Of a DNA stretch of 64,000 nucleotides, positions 1 to 7,715 are shown piece after piece. How positions within the stretch are numbered: position 1 is the first letter of the stretch; the number at the start of each line of letters is the position of its first letter. Position numbers and translations under genes: made by a program. The notes under the pieces are model-generated. The model was not told the DNA's origin. It made no database searches and saw only the letters and a list, made by a program, of their open reading frames with translations. This DNA is from Prevotella sp. (lineage in GTDB: Bacteria; Bacteroidota; Bacteroidia; Bacteroidales; Bacteroidaceae), in contig JAGCPK010000078.1 of assembly GCA_017965725.1 (NCBI GenBank), forward strand, positions 18,420 to 82,419, read 5' to 3'.

Positions 1-87
1 CTTACCTGCGATGTCTATCCCACATGAGGGGCAAGTCTTTGCACGGTCGCTTACCTGATGACCGCATTCCGGACACTTGATAATCAT
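1..87 (-). CDS. Zinc-ribbon protein, N-terminal fragment (cut by window edge)
   Basis: Only the first 29 codons are present; the gene runs off the left end of the window. The start ATG lies at 87-85 on the minus strand. Residues 5-24 carry two CxxC knuckles, KCPECGH and CPSCG, the classic N-terminal treble-clef/zinc-ribbon seen at the start of many membrane-anchored bacterial proteins. No other domain is visible, so the full function cannot be given. It lies 34 bp downstream of the GH25 gene on the same strand and could be co-transcribed with it. Confidence 0.75.
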   Translation of the reverse strand, partial: MIIKCPECGHQVSDRAKTCPSCGIDIAGK

Positions 88-121
88 TTTATTTCTTTAT
101 TTCAGTTTTACTAATTAAGAT

Positions 122-1015
122 TTAATGGCGAAAGCGGATTTCTCGTAGAGTATGATCTCCCAAGAAACGCGACTTATCGATATATCCGTTCACACCAACG
201 ATTCTCCCCTTTCCCGTATATTGCCACATAGTGATGTCACGTTCATCTGCCAGCACAGGCTCCACGTCTTGATACATGGCAATCATCAACTGGTAGTCAT
301 CTAACATACCCACCAGATGCTTATTGTAGAAATTACGGAATGTATAGACGAGCGGTTTCTGGCGATAGGTTCTCTCAATCATACGAAGGAATGTCATCAG
401 TGAGTCGCAGAACTGCTCCGTAGGCAAATTACCGGTTGTCTCCACGTCAATCATAGGAATCAGATCTTGTTCGCCAGGCAGACACTGAGTCGTGAAATTG
501 CGCAGTTGCAGGCTCAACGGCGTCTTTGGACGGAAGAAATGGTAGGAGCCAACCTTTAGTCCATAACGATGAGCCAGTTCAATATTCCTTTCGTATTTCG
601 CATCAATACGGTCACCACCTTCTGTAGCCTTCAGATAGACATACGCCATCTTTGTGTTGTTACCCACGGTCTCCCAGAACACCTCTCCCTGATAATGCGA
701 GAGATCTATTCCATGCACATGGTCGCAGGTGTCCTCGCAGAGGATATAGGGATCCATGTCACTGTCCTCCAGATTAACTATGGGCTTAGATCGAACAACA
801 GTCCTCTTGTTTTTCTTTTTCGATGTTCTCTTCGAGGATTTCTTTGTAGATTTCTTCGTTGACTTCTTCGCTGTCGCCTTCTTTTTGCTTTTCACCACCT
901 TGGTGGTCTTTGGACGAGAACGCCGTTTGTTGTTGGTTCTTGTGCGTTGGGCAAGTGCATCACCAACAATCATCATGGCAATACAAATGACCAATAAATA
1001 TATGAGCTTCTTCAT
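122..1015 (-). CDS. Secreted GH25-family lysozyme/muramidase
   Basis: 297 aa. A signal peptide (about residues 1-22) is followed by a highly basic Lys/Thr/Ser-rich low-complexity stretch (about 23-78), then a glycoside hydrolase family 25 barrel to the C-terminus. Family signatures seen are HGIDLSHYQG at the first strand and PMIDVETTG, whose Asp-x-Glu pair is the catalytic acid region of GH25 N-acetylmuramidases; WQY near the end is also typical. GH25 enzymes cleave the MurNAc-GlcNAc bond of peptidoglycan. The basic linker could bind the cell wall or polyanions (inference). It has its own promoter (TATCTTTG, 1036-1043) divergent from the clostripain-like gene. Confidence 0.88.
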   Translation of the reverse strand: MKKLIYLLVICIAMMIVGDALAQRTRTNNKRRSRPKTTKVVKSKKKATAKKSTKKSTKKSSKRTSKKKNKRTVVRSKPIVNLEDSDMDPYILCEDTCDHVHGIDLSHYQGEVFWETVGNNTKMAYVYLKATEGGDRIDAKYERNIELAHRYGLKVGSYHFFRPKTPLSLQLRNFTTQCLPGEQDLIPMIDVETTGNLPTEQFCDSLMTFLRMIERTYRQKPLVYTFRNFYNKHLVGMLDDYQLMIAMYQDVEPVLADERDITMWQYTGKGRIVGVNGYIDKSRFLGDHTLREIRFRH

Positions 1016-1035
1016 TCTGTTCTAAATTTGAGTTG

Positions 1036-1043
1036 CAAAGATA
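1036..1043 (-). promoter_or_regulatory. Bacteroidales -7 element for the GH25 gene
   Basis: TATCTTTG on the minus strand matches the TAnnTTTG consensus, 20 bp before the GH25 ATG. It is divergent from the promoter at 1087. Confidence 0.7.
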
Positions 1044-1052
1044 CAAAAAAAT

Positions 1053-1080
1053 ATGAATTATGGATTATGAATTATGGATT
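1053..1080. repeat. 7-bp tandem repeat (ATGRATT x4) between divergent promoters
   Basis: Four head-to-tail heptamers alternate ATGAATT and ATGGATT, which equals two perfect 14-bp copies. The array fills the space between the GH25 and peptidase -7 elements. Confidence 0.9.
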
Positions 1081-1086
1081 ATTTTG

Positions 1087-1094
1087 TATCTTTG
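1087..1094 (+). promoter_or_regulatory. Bacteroidales -7 element for the C11 peptidase gene
   Basis: TATCTTTG, followed by CACC, 19 bp before the ATG at 1114. Confidence 0.7.
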
Positions 1095-1113
1095 CACCAA
1101 AATATTGAGATAT

Positions 1114-2379
1114 ATGAAGAAATTTGTTTTTGCCCTATCCATTATAATGTTGTTTATAGCATGCAATAAGGATGATGACTATCAGGAAATCAAGGCAGAC
1201 CGTACGGTATTAGTATATATTTCTGGAGAATGCAGCCTCTGGGATTATGTTGATTCTGACTTAGAAGAGATGAAAACCGGTTCACAAACAATAGGCGATA
1301 ACAATCTGGTGGTTTATGTGGACCGTGGCAATACGGAAGAAATCCCCTGGCTAGCAAGAATCTCTAAAGGTCAATTGGTTGACTCTGTCTCTATCAAAGA
1401 CATTGTCAAGAAGATGGACCTTACTCCAGTAAAGACTTCTGTCACAGACGACCCATATTCCAGTGAAGCCCAAGTGATGGAAGGTGTGCTCAGATATGCT
1501 TTTAATAAATATCCCTCGAAGAATAACGACTACGGTTTGGTATTATGGGGGCACGGCACAGGATGGCTGATTCAAGACTCCATCTCTTATAATGCGATGG
1601 CGCGAAAAAAGGCCTACGGTATTGATAATGGAAAAAACGGATATAGTGACATCGGCAAATGGCTGAATTTCCCCTCAATGGCAAAACTGCTCTCCAAACT
1701 GCCTCATCTGACATTCATTTTTGGTGACTGCTGTCATACGATGTGCTTGGAGATTGCCTATGAACTGCGCTACGTAACGGACTATCTCATAGGTACTCCT
1801 GCGGAGATTCCTGGTGTGGGAGCGCCTTACGATACCATAATTCCTGCCTTATTTGAGAGAACCACTTTCTGGCAATCCATTATTGACAGATATTACGAAC
1901 AGAAAGCGGGTGGATATGAACTTCCCCTGTCTGTCATTAAGACCAGTGAGATAGAGAATCTCGCAAACGCTACGAAGACTGTTCTGAAGACATTTGGTGA
2001 CAAATTTCAAGACAACGAAACATATCCAGATCTAAGCGATTTGATACACTATTATTATAACTATTTTGGCGATAAACAAATTTACTATGATGCAAATGAC
2101 TTTATCCTCAAATATGCTTCGACAAATGAATATAACACATGGAAAAAGGCATTAGATCAGGCTGTCATTTATAAGAAGATGGCCACAAGATGGATGACAA
2201 ACCTTGTGCCAAGATATGGAACGTGGACGACCTTTTATGGTGACTTTGAAATGACTGAAGAGAAATACGGTGGTGTCAGCATGCATATTCCACAATGGAA
2301 GTTCCAAAATACATACAACAAGACGATCAAGCAAATGGGTTGGTATTATGCAGCAGGCTATTCCGATATAGGCTGGTGA
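1114..2379 (+). CDS. Clostripain-related (C11 family) cysteine peptidase, lipoprotein
   Basis: 421 aa. I chose the ATG at 1114, not the upstream in-frame one at 1060, because the 1060 start precedes the promoter and 1114 opens directly into a signal peptide ending at Cys17 (FIAC-NKDDD), a likely lipobox. C11 peptidases use a His-Cys dyad. LWGHGTGW supplies His147 and FGDCCH supplies Cys207, aligned with the usual D-A-C motif, followed by the family-typical EIAYELR. The protein is therefore probably an active, arginine/lysine-directed peptidase anchored in the envelope. Its 3' end overlaps the convergent gldE gene by 22 bp. Confidence 0.85.
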   Translation: MKKFVFALSIIMLFIACNKDDDYQEIKADRTVLVYISGECSLWDYVDSDLEEMKTGSQTIGDNNLVVYVDRGNTEEIPWLARISKGQLVDSVSIKDIVKKMDLTPVKTSVTDDPYSSEAQVMEGVLRYAFNKYPSKNNDYGLVLWGHGTGWLIQDSISYNAMARKKAYGIDNGKNGYSDIGKWLNFPSMAKLLSKLPHLTFIFGDCCHTMCLEIAYELRYVTDYLIGTPAEIPGVGAPYDTIIPALFERTTFWQSIIDRYYEQKAGGYELPLSVIKTSEIENLANATKTVLKTFGDKFQDNETYPDLSDLIHYYYNYFGDKQIYYDANDFILKYASTNEYNTWKKALDQAVIYKKMATRWMTNLVPRYGTWTTFYGDFEMTEEKYGGVSMHIPQWKFQNTYNKTIKQMGWYYAAGYSDIGW

Positions 2380-3680
2380 ACCACCACTTTGATTTTTGAG
2401 ATACGGTGCTCGTCAAGTTCAGTCACTTCAAAGGTAAAGTGCTTATAGTCGATGCGTTCATGCAATTCTGGGAAATCACCTTTGATTTCCAACAACAATC
2501 CTGCTAAGGAATCTGCATCACCTTCCACCTCCTCAAAAATCTCATCGTCGAGGTCCATAATCTTGTAGAAGTCTGATAGCAATGTCTTTCCCTCAAAGAC
2601 ATAGGTGTTGGCATTTATGCGGACATAACTTTTCTCTTCTTCGTCGTACTCGTCGTTGATTTCTCCAACAATCTCCTCCAATATATCTTCCAGCGTAATA
2701 ATGCCACTCGTACCACCAAACTCATCCACCACAATGGCGATATGTACTTTGTTATCCTGGAACTCACGCAACAAATCATCAATCTTCTTTGTTTCTGGTA
2801 CGAAATAAGGAGGACGTATCAATGACTGCCAACGGAAATTAGCCGGTTTCGACAGATGCGGCAGCAAGTCCTTAATATAAAGAATTCCACGCACATTGTC
2901 GATAGAGTCCTGATAGACAGGGATGCGAGAATAGTTATTCTCAACGATACACTTGATGACATCTGGGAACTTACTACGGAAGTCCAGATCCACCACATCC
3001 TGTCGTGATGTCATAACCTCTTTAGCAGTCTCATCTCCAAACCGGACAATACCCTCCAGCATATTCTTTTCTTCCTTCAGTTCTTCCTCATCTGTCAATT
3101 CGAGAGCCTGTTCAAGATCGTCAACACTGAGAACGTGGTTCTCCTTTTGTACCACCTTCGAAGCCCAGATGCCTGAACGAATCAACACGGATGCCACAGG
3201 GTAGAACAACTTCCGCAGAAAAGCTATACCACCGCAGAACCGACGACACATAGCCAAAGCATGCTGACCACAATAGACCTTCGGAATGATTTCTCCGAAG
3301 AGCAAAAGCAAGAAAGTCAGAAAGACTGTGATAACAATGAACTCCAACCACCAGGCAGCATTACCAAAGTTGATCACATGACTGATAAAATAGGTACTGA
3401 GCATGATGATAGCCACGTTCACCAAGTTATTGGTAATAAGGATGGTGGCCAACGTACGCTCAGAATCCTCACCTAACTTTAATATTCTCTTGTCACGTTC
3501 GTTATTGCTTTCCTCAAGCTCATTCAAGTCGTTGGGAGATAAAGAGAAAAAGGCAATCTCAGAACCAGATGCAAAACCAGAAAAGACAAGAAGTATAGCA
3601 GCAAGTACACCCGCAAAGATGGCTCCTATGGAGGGAGCCATGATTTCTACTTCATCAAATATTTGTTGAAAATAGTCCAT
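2358..3680 (-). CDS. gldE: GldE-like CNNM/CBS-domain membrane protein
   Basis: 440 aa. Three or four membrane helices in a DUF21/CNNM domain (about residues 15-190, with FASGSEIAFFSLS and FGEIIPKVY signatures) are followed by a CBS pair (about 205-330, with RIPVY and IVVDEFGGTSGIITLEDILEE pieces) and a C-terminal CorC/HlyC domain. This architecture is the GldE/HlyC family. In Bacteroidetes the gene commonly follows ssb, as here (9-bp gap). GldE helps stabilise the gliding/secretion lipoprotein GldD in flavobacteria. In a non-gliding Prevotella-like cell a role in type IX secretion or Mg2+ handling is inference. No gldD is seen in the window. Confidence 0.85.
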   Translation of the reverse strand: MDYFQQIFDEVEIMAPSIGAIFAGVLAAILLVFSGFASGSEIAFFSLSPNDLNELEESNNERDKRILKLGEDSERTLATILITNNLVNVAIIMLSTYFISHVINFGNAAWWLEFIVITVFLTFLLLLFGEIIPKVYCGQHALAMCRRFCGGIAFLRKLFYPVASVLIRSGIWASKVVQKENHVLSVDDLEQALELTDEEELKEEKNMLEGIVRFGDETAKEVMTSRQDVVDLDFRSKFPDVIKCIVENNYSRIPVYQDSIDNVRGILYIKDLLPHLSKPANFRWQSLIRPPYFVPETKKIDDLLREFQDNKVHIAIVVDEFGGTSGIITLEDILEEIVGEINDEYDEEEKSYVRINANTYVFEGKTLLSDFYKIMDLDDEIFEEVEGDADSLAGLLLEIKGDFPELHERIDYKHFTFEVTELDEHRISKIKVVVHQPISE

Positions 3681-3689
3681 TATCTGATC

Positions 3690-4115
3690 TTAGAAAGGAA
3701 GACCTTCACCCGATTCCCCCTGACCTTCAGGTTGGATAATGGGTTCGCTGGCTATTATCGGCTGTTCTGTCTCACCAGACGTACTCGATTTGGGAGTTAG
3801 CATCTCCATATTATCTGCCCAAATCTCTGTAGCATAACGGCGCTGTCCTTGTTTGTCATCATAGGTGGTGTAACGGATACGGCCTTCAATATAGAGCTTG
3901 TCGCCTTTATGAACATATTTCTCCACCACTTCAGCCAGCCTTCTCCATAAAATGACGTTATGCCAGTCTGTGTGCTCTGGAACCTGCGTTCCATTCTGCA
4001 ATGTGTAACCACGTTCTGTCGTAGCTAAACGAATACGGGCCACAGCCACACCCTGATCTACATACCTTACCTCCGGATCTTGTCCGACATTTCCAATAAG
4101 CATTACTTTATTCAT
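3690..4115 (-). CDS. ssb: Single-stranded DNA-binding protein
   Basis: 141 aa, a typical bacterial SSB: one OB fold (residues 1-105) starting MNKVMLIGNVGQDPEVRY, with the signature region EHTDWHNVILWRRLAE and the W-x-A-D-N segment. A short disordered acidic linker leads to a C-terminal tip ending GEGLPF, a variant of the DDDIPF protein-interaction tail. It binds ssDNA in replication and repair. It sits between the unknown 179-aa gene and gldE, probably in one transcript that begins at the tRNA cluster promoter. Confidence 0.95.
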   Translation of the reverse strand: MNKVMLIGNVGQDPEVRYVDQGVAVARIRLATTERGYTLQNGTQVPEHTDWHNVILWRRLAEVVEKYVHKGDKLYIEGRIRYTTYDDKQGQRRYATEIWADNMEMLTPKSSTSGETEQPIIASEPIIQPEGQGESGEGLPF

Positions 4116-4143
4116 AGCGATTATTATTTAAAGAGTTTAACAT

Positions 4144-4683
4144 TCAAGACTTGGCCATCCCCAAGTAACGGAATTTGAAGTTCTTTCCCTTAGCCGAAGG
4201 GAACTGGCTGCGAGCATCAACACGCTCACGCAGATAATCCACGATACGATTATAGCAGTCAATACCTGACTCCGCCTTCACGTCTGCCACAAACTGTGTG
4301 TCACGATATTGGAATTTTCCCGTACCAGGCACTAGAAGAACGCGTTTAAAATCGATGGCGCCCTCATACCATCCCTGACGAATCTCATTCAAACGCACCA
4401 GTGCAGGAGCAACCTTCGGTATGGGTTGTACTCCCACATGTACGGCTTTTTTCTCTTTAAAATCTTGCATCGTTTCCGCTTCTGTTTTTATAATGATGAA
4501 ATAAACACGGGGTCTTACCTTATAGCGCTTTGGATAAAACACATCACTGGCAACATACTCACGAATGTCTGCTTCGAGTACGGGGTTCATACTTACTTCA
4601 TCAATATCCCTTAAGAAATCTATTGCTTCGTCAACACTGGATACTAGCGTTTCATGATCGAAATACCTTAAATATAAATTCAT
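4144..4683 (-). CDS. Conserved hypothetical protein
   Basis: 179 aa from the ATG at 4683-4681. The open frame extends further upstream, but only through the tRNA-Gly and tRNA-Leu genes, so the longer version is rejected. No signal peptide or membrane helix. Mixed alpha/beta composition, with PRVYFIIIKTEAE and LLVPGTGKFQYRDTQF as the most conserved-looking segments and a basic C-terminus. I do not recognise the family. It starts 35 bp after the mature end of tRNA-Gly with no TAnnTTTG element in between, so it is probably co-transcribed with the tRNA cluster and with ssb downstream (28-bp gap). Confidence 0.7.
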   Translation of the reverse strand: MNLYLRYFDHETLVSSVDEAIDFLRDIDEVSMNPVLEADIREYVASDVFYPKRYKVRPRVYFIIIKTEAETMQDFKEKKAVHVGVQPIPKVAPALVRLNEIRQGWYEGAIDFKRVLLVPGTGKFQYRDTQFVADVKAESGIDCYNRIVDYLRERVDARSQFPSAKGKNFKFRYLGMAKS

Positions 4684-4718
4684 TTGTACGAGAAAAGTTG
4701 TTTTCCTTAATAAAAAGA

Positions 4719-4790
4719 GCGGAAAACGGGACTCGGACCCGCGACCCCAACCTTGGCAAGGTTGTGCTCTACCAACTGAGCTATTTCCGC
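4719..4790 (-). tRNA. tRNA-Gly(GCC), copy 1
   Basis: 72 nt. The acceptor stem GCGGAAA/TTTCCGC pairs fully and the anticodon loop TTGCCAA reads GCC. No CCA is encoded. The sequence is identical to the copy at 5047-5118. It is the last tRNA of the four-gene cluster. Confidence 0.97.
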
Positions 4791-4800
4791 ATAAAAGAGT

Positions 4801-4883
4801 GAAGAGGAGGAGACTCGAACTCCCACGTCGCAATTGACACTACCCCCTCAAAGTAGCGCGTCTACCAATTCCGCCACCTCTCC
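4801..4883 (-). tRNA. tRNA-Leu(GAG)
   Basis: 83 nt with a long variable arm (class II). The acceptor GGAGAGG pairs with CCTCTTC (one G-T pair) and the anticodon loop TTGAGGG gives GAG. No encoded CCA. Confidence 0.95.
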
Positions 4884-4911
4884 AACAAATCCTTTACTGA
4901 ATAAAAAAGAG

Positions 4912-4994
4912 TGCCCAGAACAGGACTCGAACCTGCACGCCTCGCGGCACACGCACCTGAAACGTGCGCGTCTACCAATTCCGCCACCTGGGCA
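4912..4994 (-). tRNA. tRNA-Leu(CAG)
   Basis: 83 nt, class II with a long variable arm. The acceptor TGCCCAG/CTGGGCA pairs fully and the anticodon loop TTCAGGT gives CAG. No encoded CCA. Confidence 0.95.
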
Positions 4995-5046
4995 TTTTCA
5001 CATTCGGTCCATTACCAGAATGCCTCTTTTTTGTTCAATAAGTGGA

Positions 5047-5118
5047 GCGGAAAACGGGACTCGGACCCGCGACCCCAACCTTGGCAAGGTTGTGCTCTAC
5101 CAACTGAGCTATTTCCGC
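5047..5118 (-). tRNA. tRNA-Gly(GCC), copy 2
   Basis: 72 nt, identical to the copy at 4719-4790. First tRNA of the cluster, about 120 bp downstream of the cluster promoter. Confidence 0.97.
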
Positions 5119-5239
5119 CTTTTTCTTCGGAAAAGTCGAGATTCATGGCAGCACCTAAACATAAAAGGCAAACTTTTTCTGCACTCGGCTTTCACATGAA
5201 TTCCGCCTCTTTTGAAGTACATTCCTCTGAATGCGGATG

Positions 5240-5270
5240 CAAAGGTAATGCTTTTTTCGGAACTGACAAA
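5240..5270 (-). promoter_or_regulatory. Promoter of the Gly-Leu-Leu-Gly tRNA cluster
   Basis: On the minus strand TTTG (5270-5267), a 19-bp spacer and TACCTTTG (5247-5240) fit the Bacteroidales consensus exactly. The spacer begins TCAGTTC and continues into an A-run, as in the tRNA-Arg promoter at 10558-10589. Confidence 0.82.
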
Positions 5271-5333
5271 CTTTTTTGGCTTTTTTTTTCCAAAAAAATG
5301 CCTTTTTATCGAAAATAGAGTTTTCTAGTAGGA

Positions 5334-6437
5334 TTAATCCATTCGATTTCGATAGTCTTCATATCCAAATTGACGAAGAATCTCCATCGTTCCATCTTCA
5401 TGAAGCATCCCGATAGAGGGATGGGAAATACCATTGAAAGTATTTGTTTTTACTGTCGTATAGTGAATCATATCCTCAAAAACGACCTCATCCCCAACCT
5501 TCAACTCATGATCAAAACTCCAGCAGCCCATATAGTCACCACTCAGGCAACTGTTACCTCCAAGTCTATATCCGCCTTCCTCTACATGCTCCGCACCACG
5601 GACATCTGGATAATAAGGCATCTCTAAACAGTCAGGCATGTGGCAAGTGAAACTCACGTCAAGGATGGCTGTCTTGATACCTTTATCCTCAACTATATCC
5701 ACAACATGGGAAACCAACGGTCCCGTCTGCCACGCAAAAGCACTGCCAGGCTCCATTATCAATTTCAACCATGGATAACGCTTATGGAAATCCTGCATCA
5801 TTTGGATTAAAAGATCCACATCATAGTCTTTACGTGTCATCAGATGGCCGCCACCAAAGTTGATCCAATTCAATTGTGGAAACCATCTCGAGAACTTCTC
5901 CTCAATATGAGCCAGCGTGCGTTGAAACACATCTGCCCCACTCTCACAATGACAATGACAATGGAAACCCTTTATGTCCGAAGGCAGTTGATCTGGCAAT
6001 TTTTCTGCTGTCACTCCAAATCTCGTGCCTGGCGCACAGGGATTATAGAGTAAGGTTCCCACCTCGGAATACTCAGGATTAATCCGAAGTCCAATGGATA
6101 CACTTTTAGCACGCTCATGGAAACGTTTGTACTGGGAGAAAGAATTGAAAGTTAAGTGGGAAGAGCAAGCCACAATGGCCTCAAACTCATCATCAGTATA
6201 GGCTGGCGAATAAGTATGGGCCGGTGCACCAAACTCCTCAAAAGCCAAACGAGCCTCCGAGAGCGAGCTTGCCGTTGTGGCATGAATGTACTCACGGAAG
6301 ATGGAAAAAGTCTTCCACAAAGCGAAGGCTTTGAAAGCAAGGATAATCTCAATATCGGCTTTCGCCGCAACATCAGCGATGAGCTTGAGGTTGCGGCGAA
6401 GCTTTTTCTCTTCTATAATATAAATAGGTGTAGCCAT
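5334..6437 (-). CDS. nspC: Carboxynorspermidine decarboxylase
   Basis: 367 aa. PLP-dependent fold-III (alanine racemase-like) decarboxylase that makes spermidine or norspermidine from the carboxy precursor. Lys36 in LAFKAF is the Schiff-base lysine. HCHCHCESG and NFGGGH are phosphate-binding/active-site loops. CLSGDYMG contains the catalytic Cys/Asp of the second subunit, typical of NspC. The start is the ATG at 6437; a GTG one codon upstream is less likely. That ATG shares its A with the stop of the kinase gene (TGATG), implying translational coupling. The partner dehydrogenase is not in the window. Confidence 0.9.
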   Translation of the reverse strand: MATPIYIIEEKKLRRNLKLIADVAAKADIEIILAFKAFALWKTFSIFREYIHATTASSLSEARLAFEEFGAPAHTYSPAYTDDEFEAIVACSSHLTFNSFSQYKRFHERAKSVSIGLRINPEYSEVGTLLYNPCAPGTRFGVTAEKLPDQLPSDIKGFHCHCHCESGADVFQRTLAHIEEKFSRWFPQLNWINFGGGHLMTRKDYDVDLLIQMMQDFHKRYPWLKLIMEPGSAFAWQTGPLVSHVVDIVEDKGIKTAILDVSFTCHMPDCLEMPYYPDVRGAEHVEEGGYRLGGNSCLSGDYMGCWSFDHELKVGDEVVFEDMIHYTTVKTNTFNGISHPSIGMLHEDGTMEILRQFGYEDYRNRMD

Positions 6438-7576
6438 CACTCTGTCTTAAGAGGTATATGAACACTGAACGTAGATCCCTCGCCAACGACGGACTCCACC
6501 GTACAGTCTCCGCCGTTCTTCTGTGCAAAGTCCTGACAGAGTTGCAATCCGAGACCAGAGCCTTCCTCACCTCCCGTTCCGTAGGTGGTATCACCTTTAT
6601 GGAAGATTGTTTCGAGACGGTCTGCCGCAATACCTACGCCATGGTCTCTCACACTTATCTTCGCAAATTCACCATCTCTCATCATAATAATCTCGATTGA
6701 TGAATTCTCTGGAGAGAACTTAATGGCATTTGAAAGGAAATTACGTACCACCGTCTTCAACATATCATTGTCTGCATTGACAATCAACGGGTCTGGAGTT
6801 CGCTGCAGGTTCAGTTTGATATGCTTCGTCTGCGCAATCATCTCAAAGATATCCACGACACCTGGCACGATATCATTCAAATCAAGATCTTGGAGCACCA
6901 CATTCAGACGTCCTGTCTGACTCTTCGTCCATTTGAGAAGATTATCCAACAGGTCATGAACCTCTTCCGACTCTCTGTTAGCCTTATCCAGCAACTCAAA
7001 CAACTCCGGCCCCACCAATTCCGGTGTGGTGGAAGCGACCACGAGATTTAACACCATACGGATGCTGGCCATCGGTGAACGCAGGTCATGGGCAATCACA
7101 GAATACATCTTGTCGCGATTACCCAGTGTAGCCTTTAACTCTTCATTCTGCTTTTGAATGATACGCTTGGCAGCTACAAGCGATATCTGCTGCATCACAC
7201 GCATCACTAGTTCCTCCTTGTTAAAGGGTTTTGTCAGGAAGTCGTTAGCTCCAACCTGGAAACCATGCACAAGATCGGCTGGCGTGTTAAGTGCTGTCAG
7301 GAAGATGATGGGGATATCCTTCAGTTCAGGATCCTTTTTCATAATGACAGCAGTGTCAAAACCGTTGATGTCAGGCATCATCACGTCGAGTAGAATCAAA
7401 TCGGGATGTTCCTTCTTGGCTTGCTCAATACAAGCATTTCCACAATTTGCCGTACAGACCTGAAATTTCTCGTTTGTCAACAATATCTTCAGCAACAGCA
7501 CATTGCTCATCACATCGTCAACAATCAGAATCTTATAGTCACTTCGGTTTATCTTTGACTCTAATGATGCGTCCAT
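6437..7576 (-). CDS. Hybrid response regulator-histidine kinase
   Basis: 379 aa from the ATG at 7576; longer starts would lie upstream of the promoter. Domain order: receiver (about 14-130, phospho-acceptor Asp64 in LILLDVMMP, Lys in TKPF), a short coiled linker, HisKA with His163 in SVIAHDLRSP, and HATPase_c (N-box NFLSNAIKFSP, G1 DHGVGI, G2 GSGLGL). No membrane helix, so a soluble REC-HK that probably receives phosphate or a partner signal and passes it on. No cognate DNA-binding regulator lies next to it. It overlaps nspC at TGATG, which suggests joint expression with polyamine synthesis. Confidence 0.88.
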   Translation of the reverse strand: MDASLESKINRSDYKILIVDDVMSNVLLLKILLTNEKFQVCTANCGNACIEQAKKEHPDLILLDVMMPDINGFDTAVIMKKDPELKDIPIIFLTALNTPADLVHGFQVGANDFLTKPFNKEELVMRVMQQISLVAAKRIIQKQNEELKATLGNRDKMYSVIAHDLRSPMASIRMVLNLVVASTTPELVGPELFELLDKANRESEEVHDLLDNLLKWTKSQTGRLNVVLQDLDLNDIVPGVVDIFEMIAQTKHIKLNLQRTPDPLIVNADNDMLKTVVRNFLSNAIKFSPENSSIEIIMMRDGEFAKISVRDHGVGIAADRLETIFHKGDTTYGTGGEEGSGLGLQLCQDFAQKNGGDCTVESVVGEGSTFSVHIPLKTE

Positions 7577-7599
7577 ATTAAGTAATAATATTCTTGCTG

Positions 7600-7631
7600 C
7601 AAAAATAGTGGAATAATTTGAAATATCCAAA
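7600..7631 (-). promoter_or_regulatory. Promoter of the histidine kinase-nspC operon
   Basis: TTTG (7631-7628), a 20-bp spacer and TATTTTTG (7607-7600) on the minus strand. Both promoter boxes are part of, or abut, the perfect palindrome at 7608-7640. Confidence 0.65.
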
Positions 7632-7640
7632 TTATTCCAC
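7608..7640. terminator. Perfect 13-bp inverted repeat: glmS terminator and/or operator
   Basis: The arms GTGGAATAATTTG (7608-7620) and its exact complement (7628-7640) flank a 7-nt loop. On the minus strand the hairpin is followed by TATTTTTG, usable as the U-tract of a glmS terminator. On the plus strand it is followed by six T residues, but no plus gene ends here. The same T-tract is the -7 element of the next operon. Confidence 0.65.
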
Positions 7641-7715
7641 CACTTTTTTATGTTTTAAGGCCATTCTGGCTGTTTTCTGCCCTTTATTGATGCATTTAAC
7701 GGGCATTTTATATGA

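Noticed and set aside
4684-4833. N-terminal extension of the 179-aa gene
   Set aside because: The extension would translate through tRNA-Gly and into tRNA-Leu(GAG); the ATG at 4683 is the first start outside the tRNA genes.
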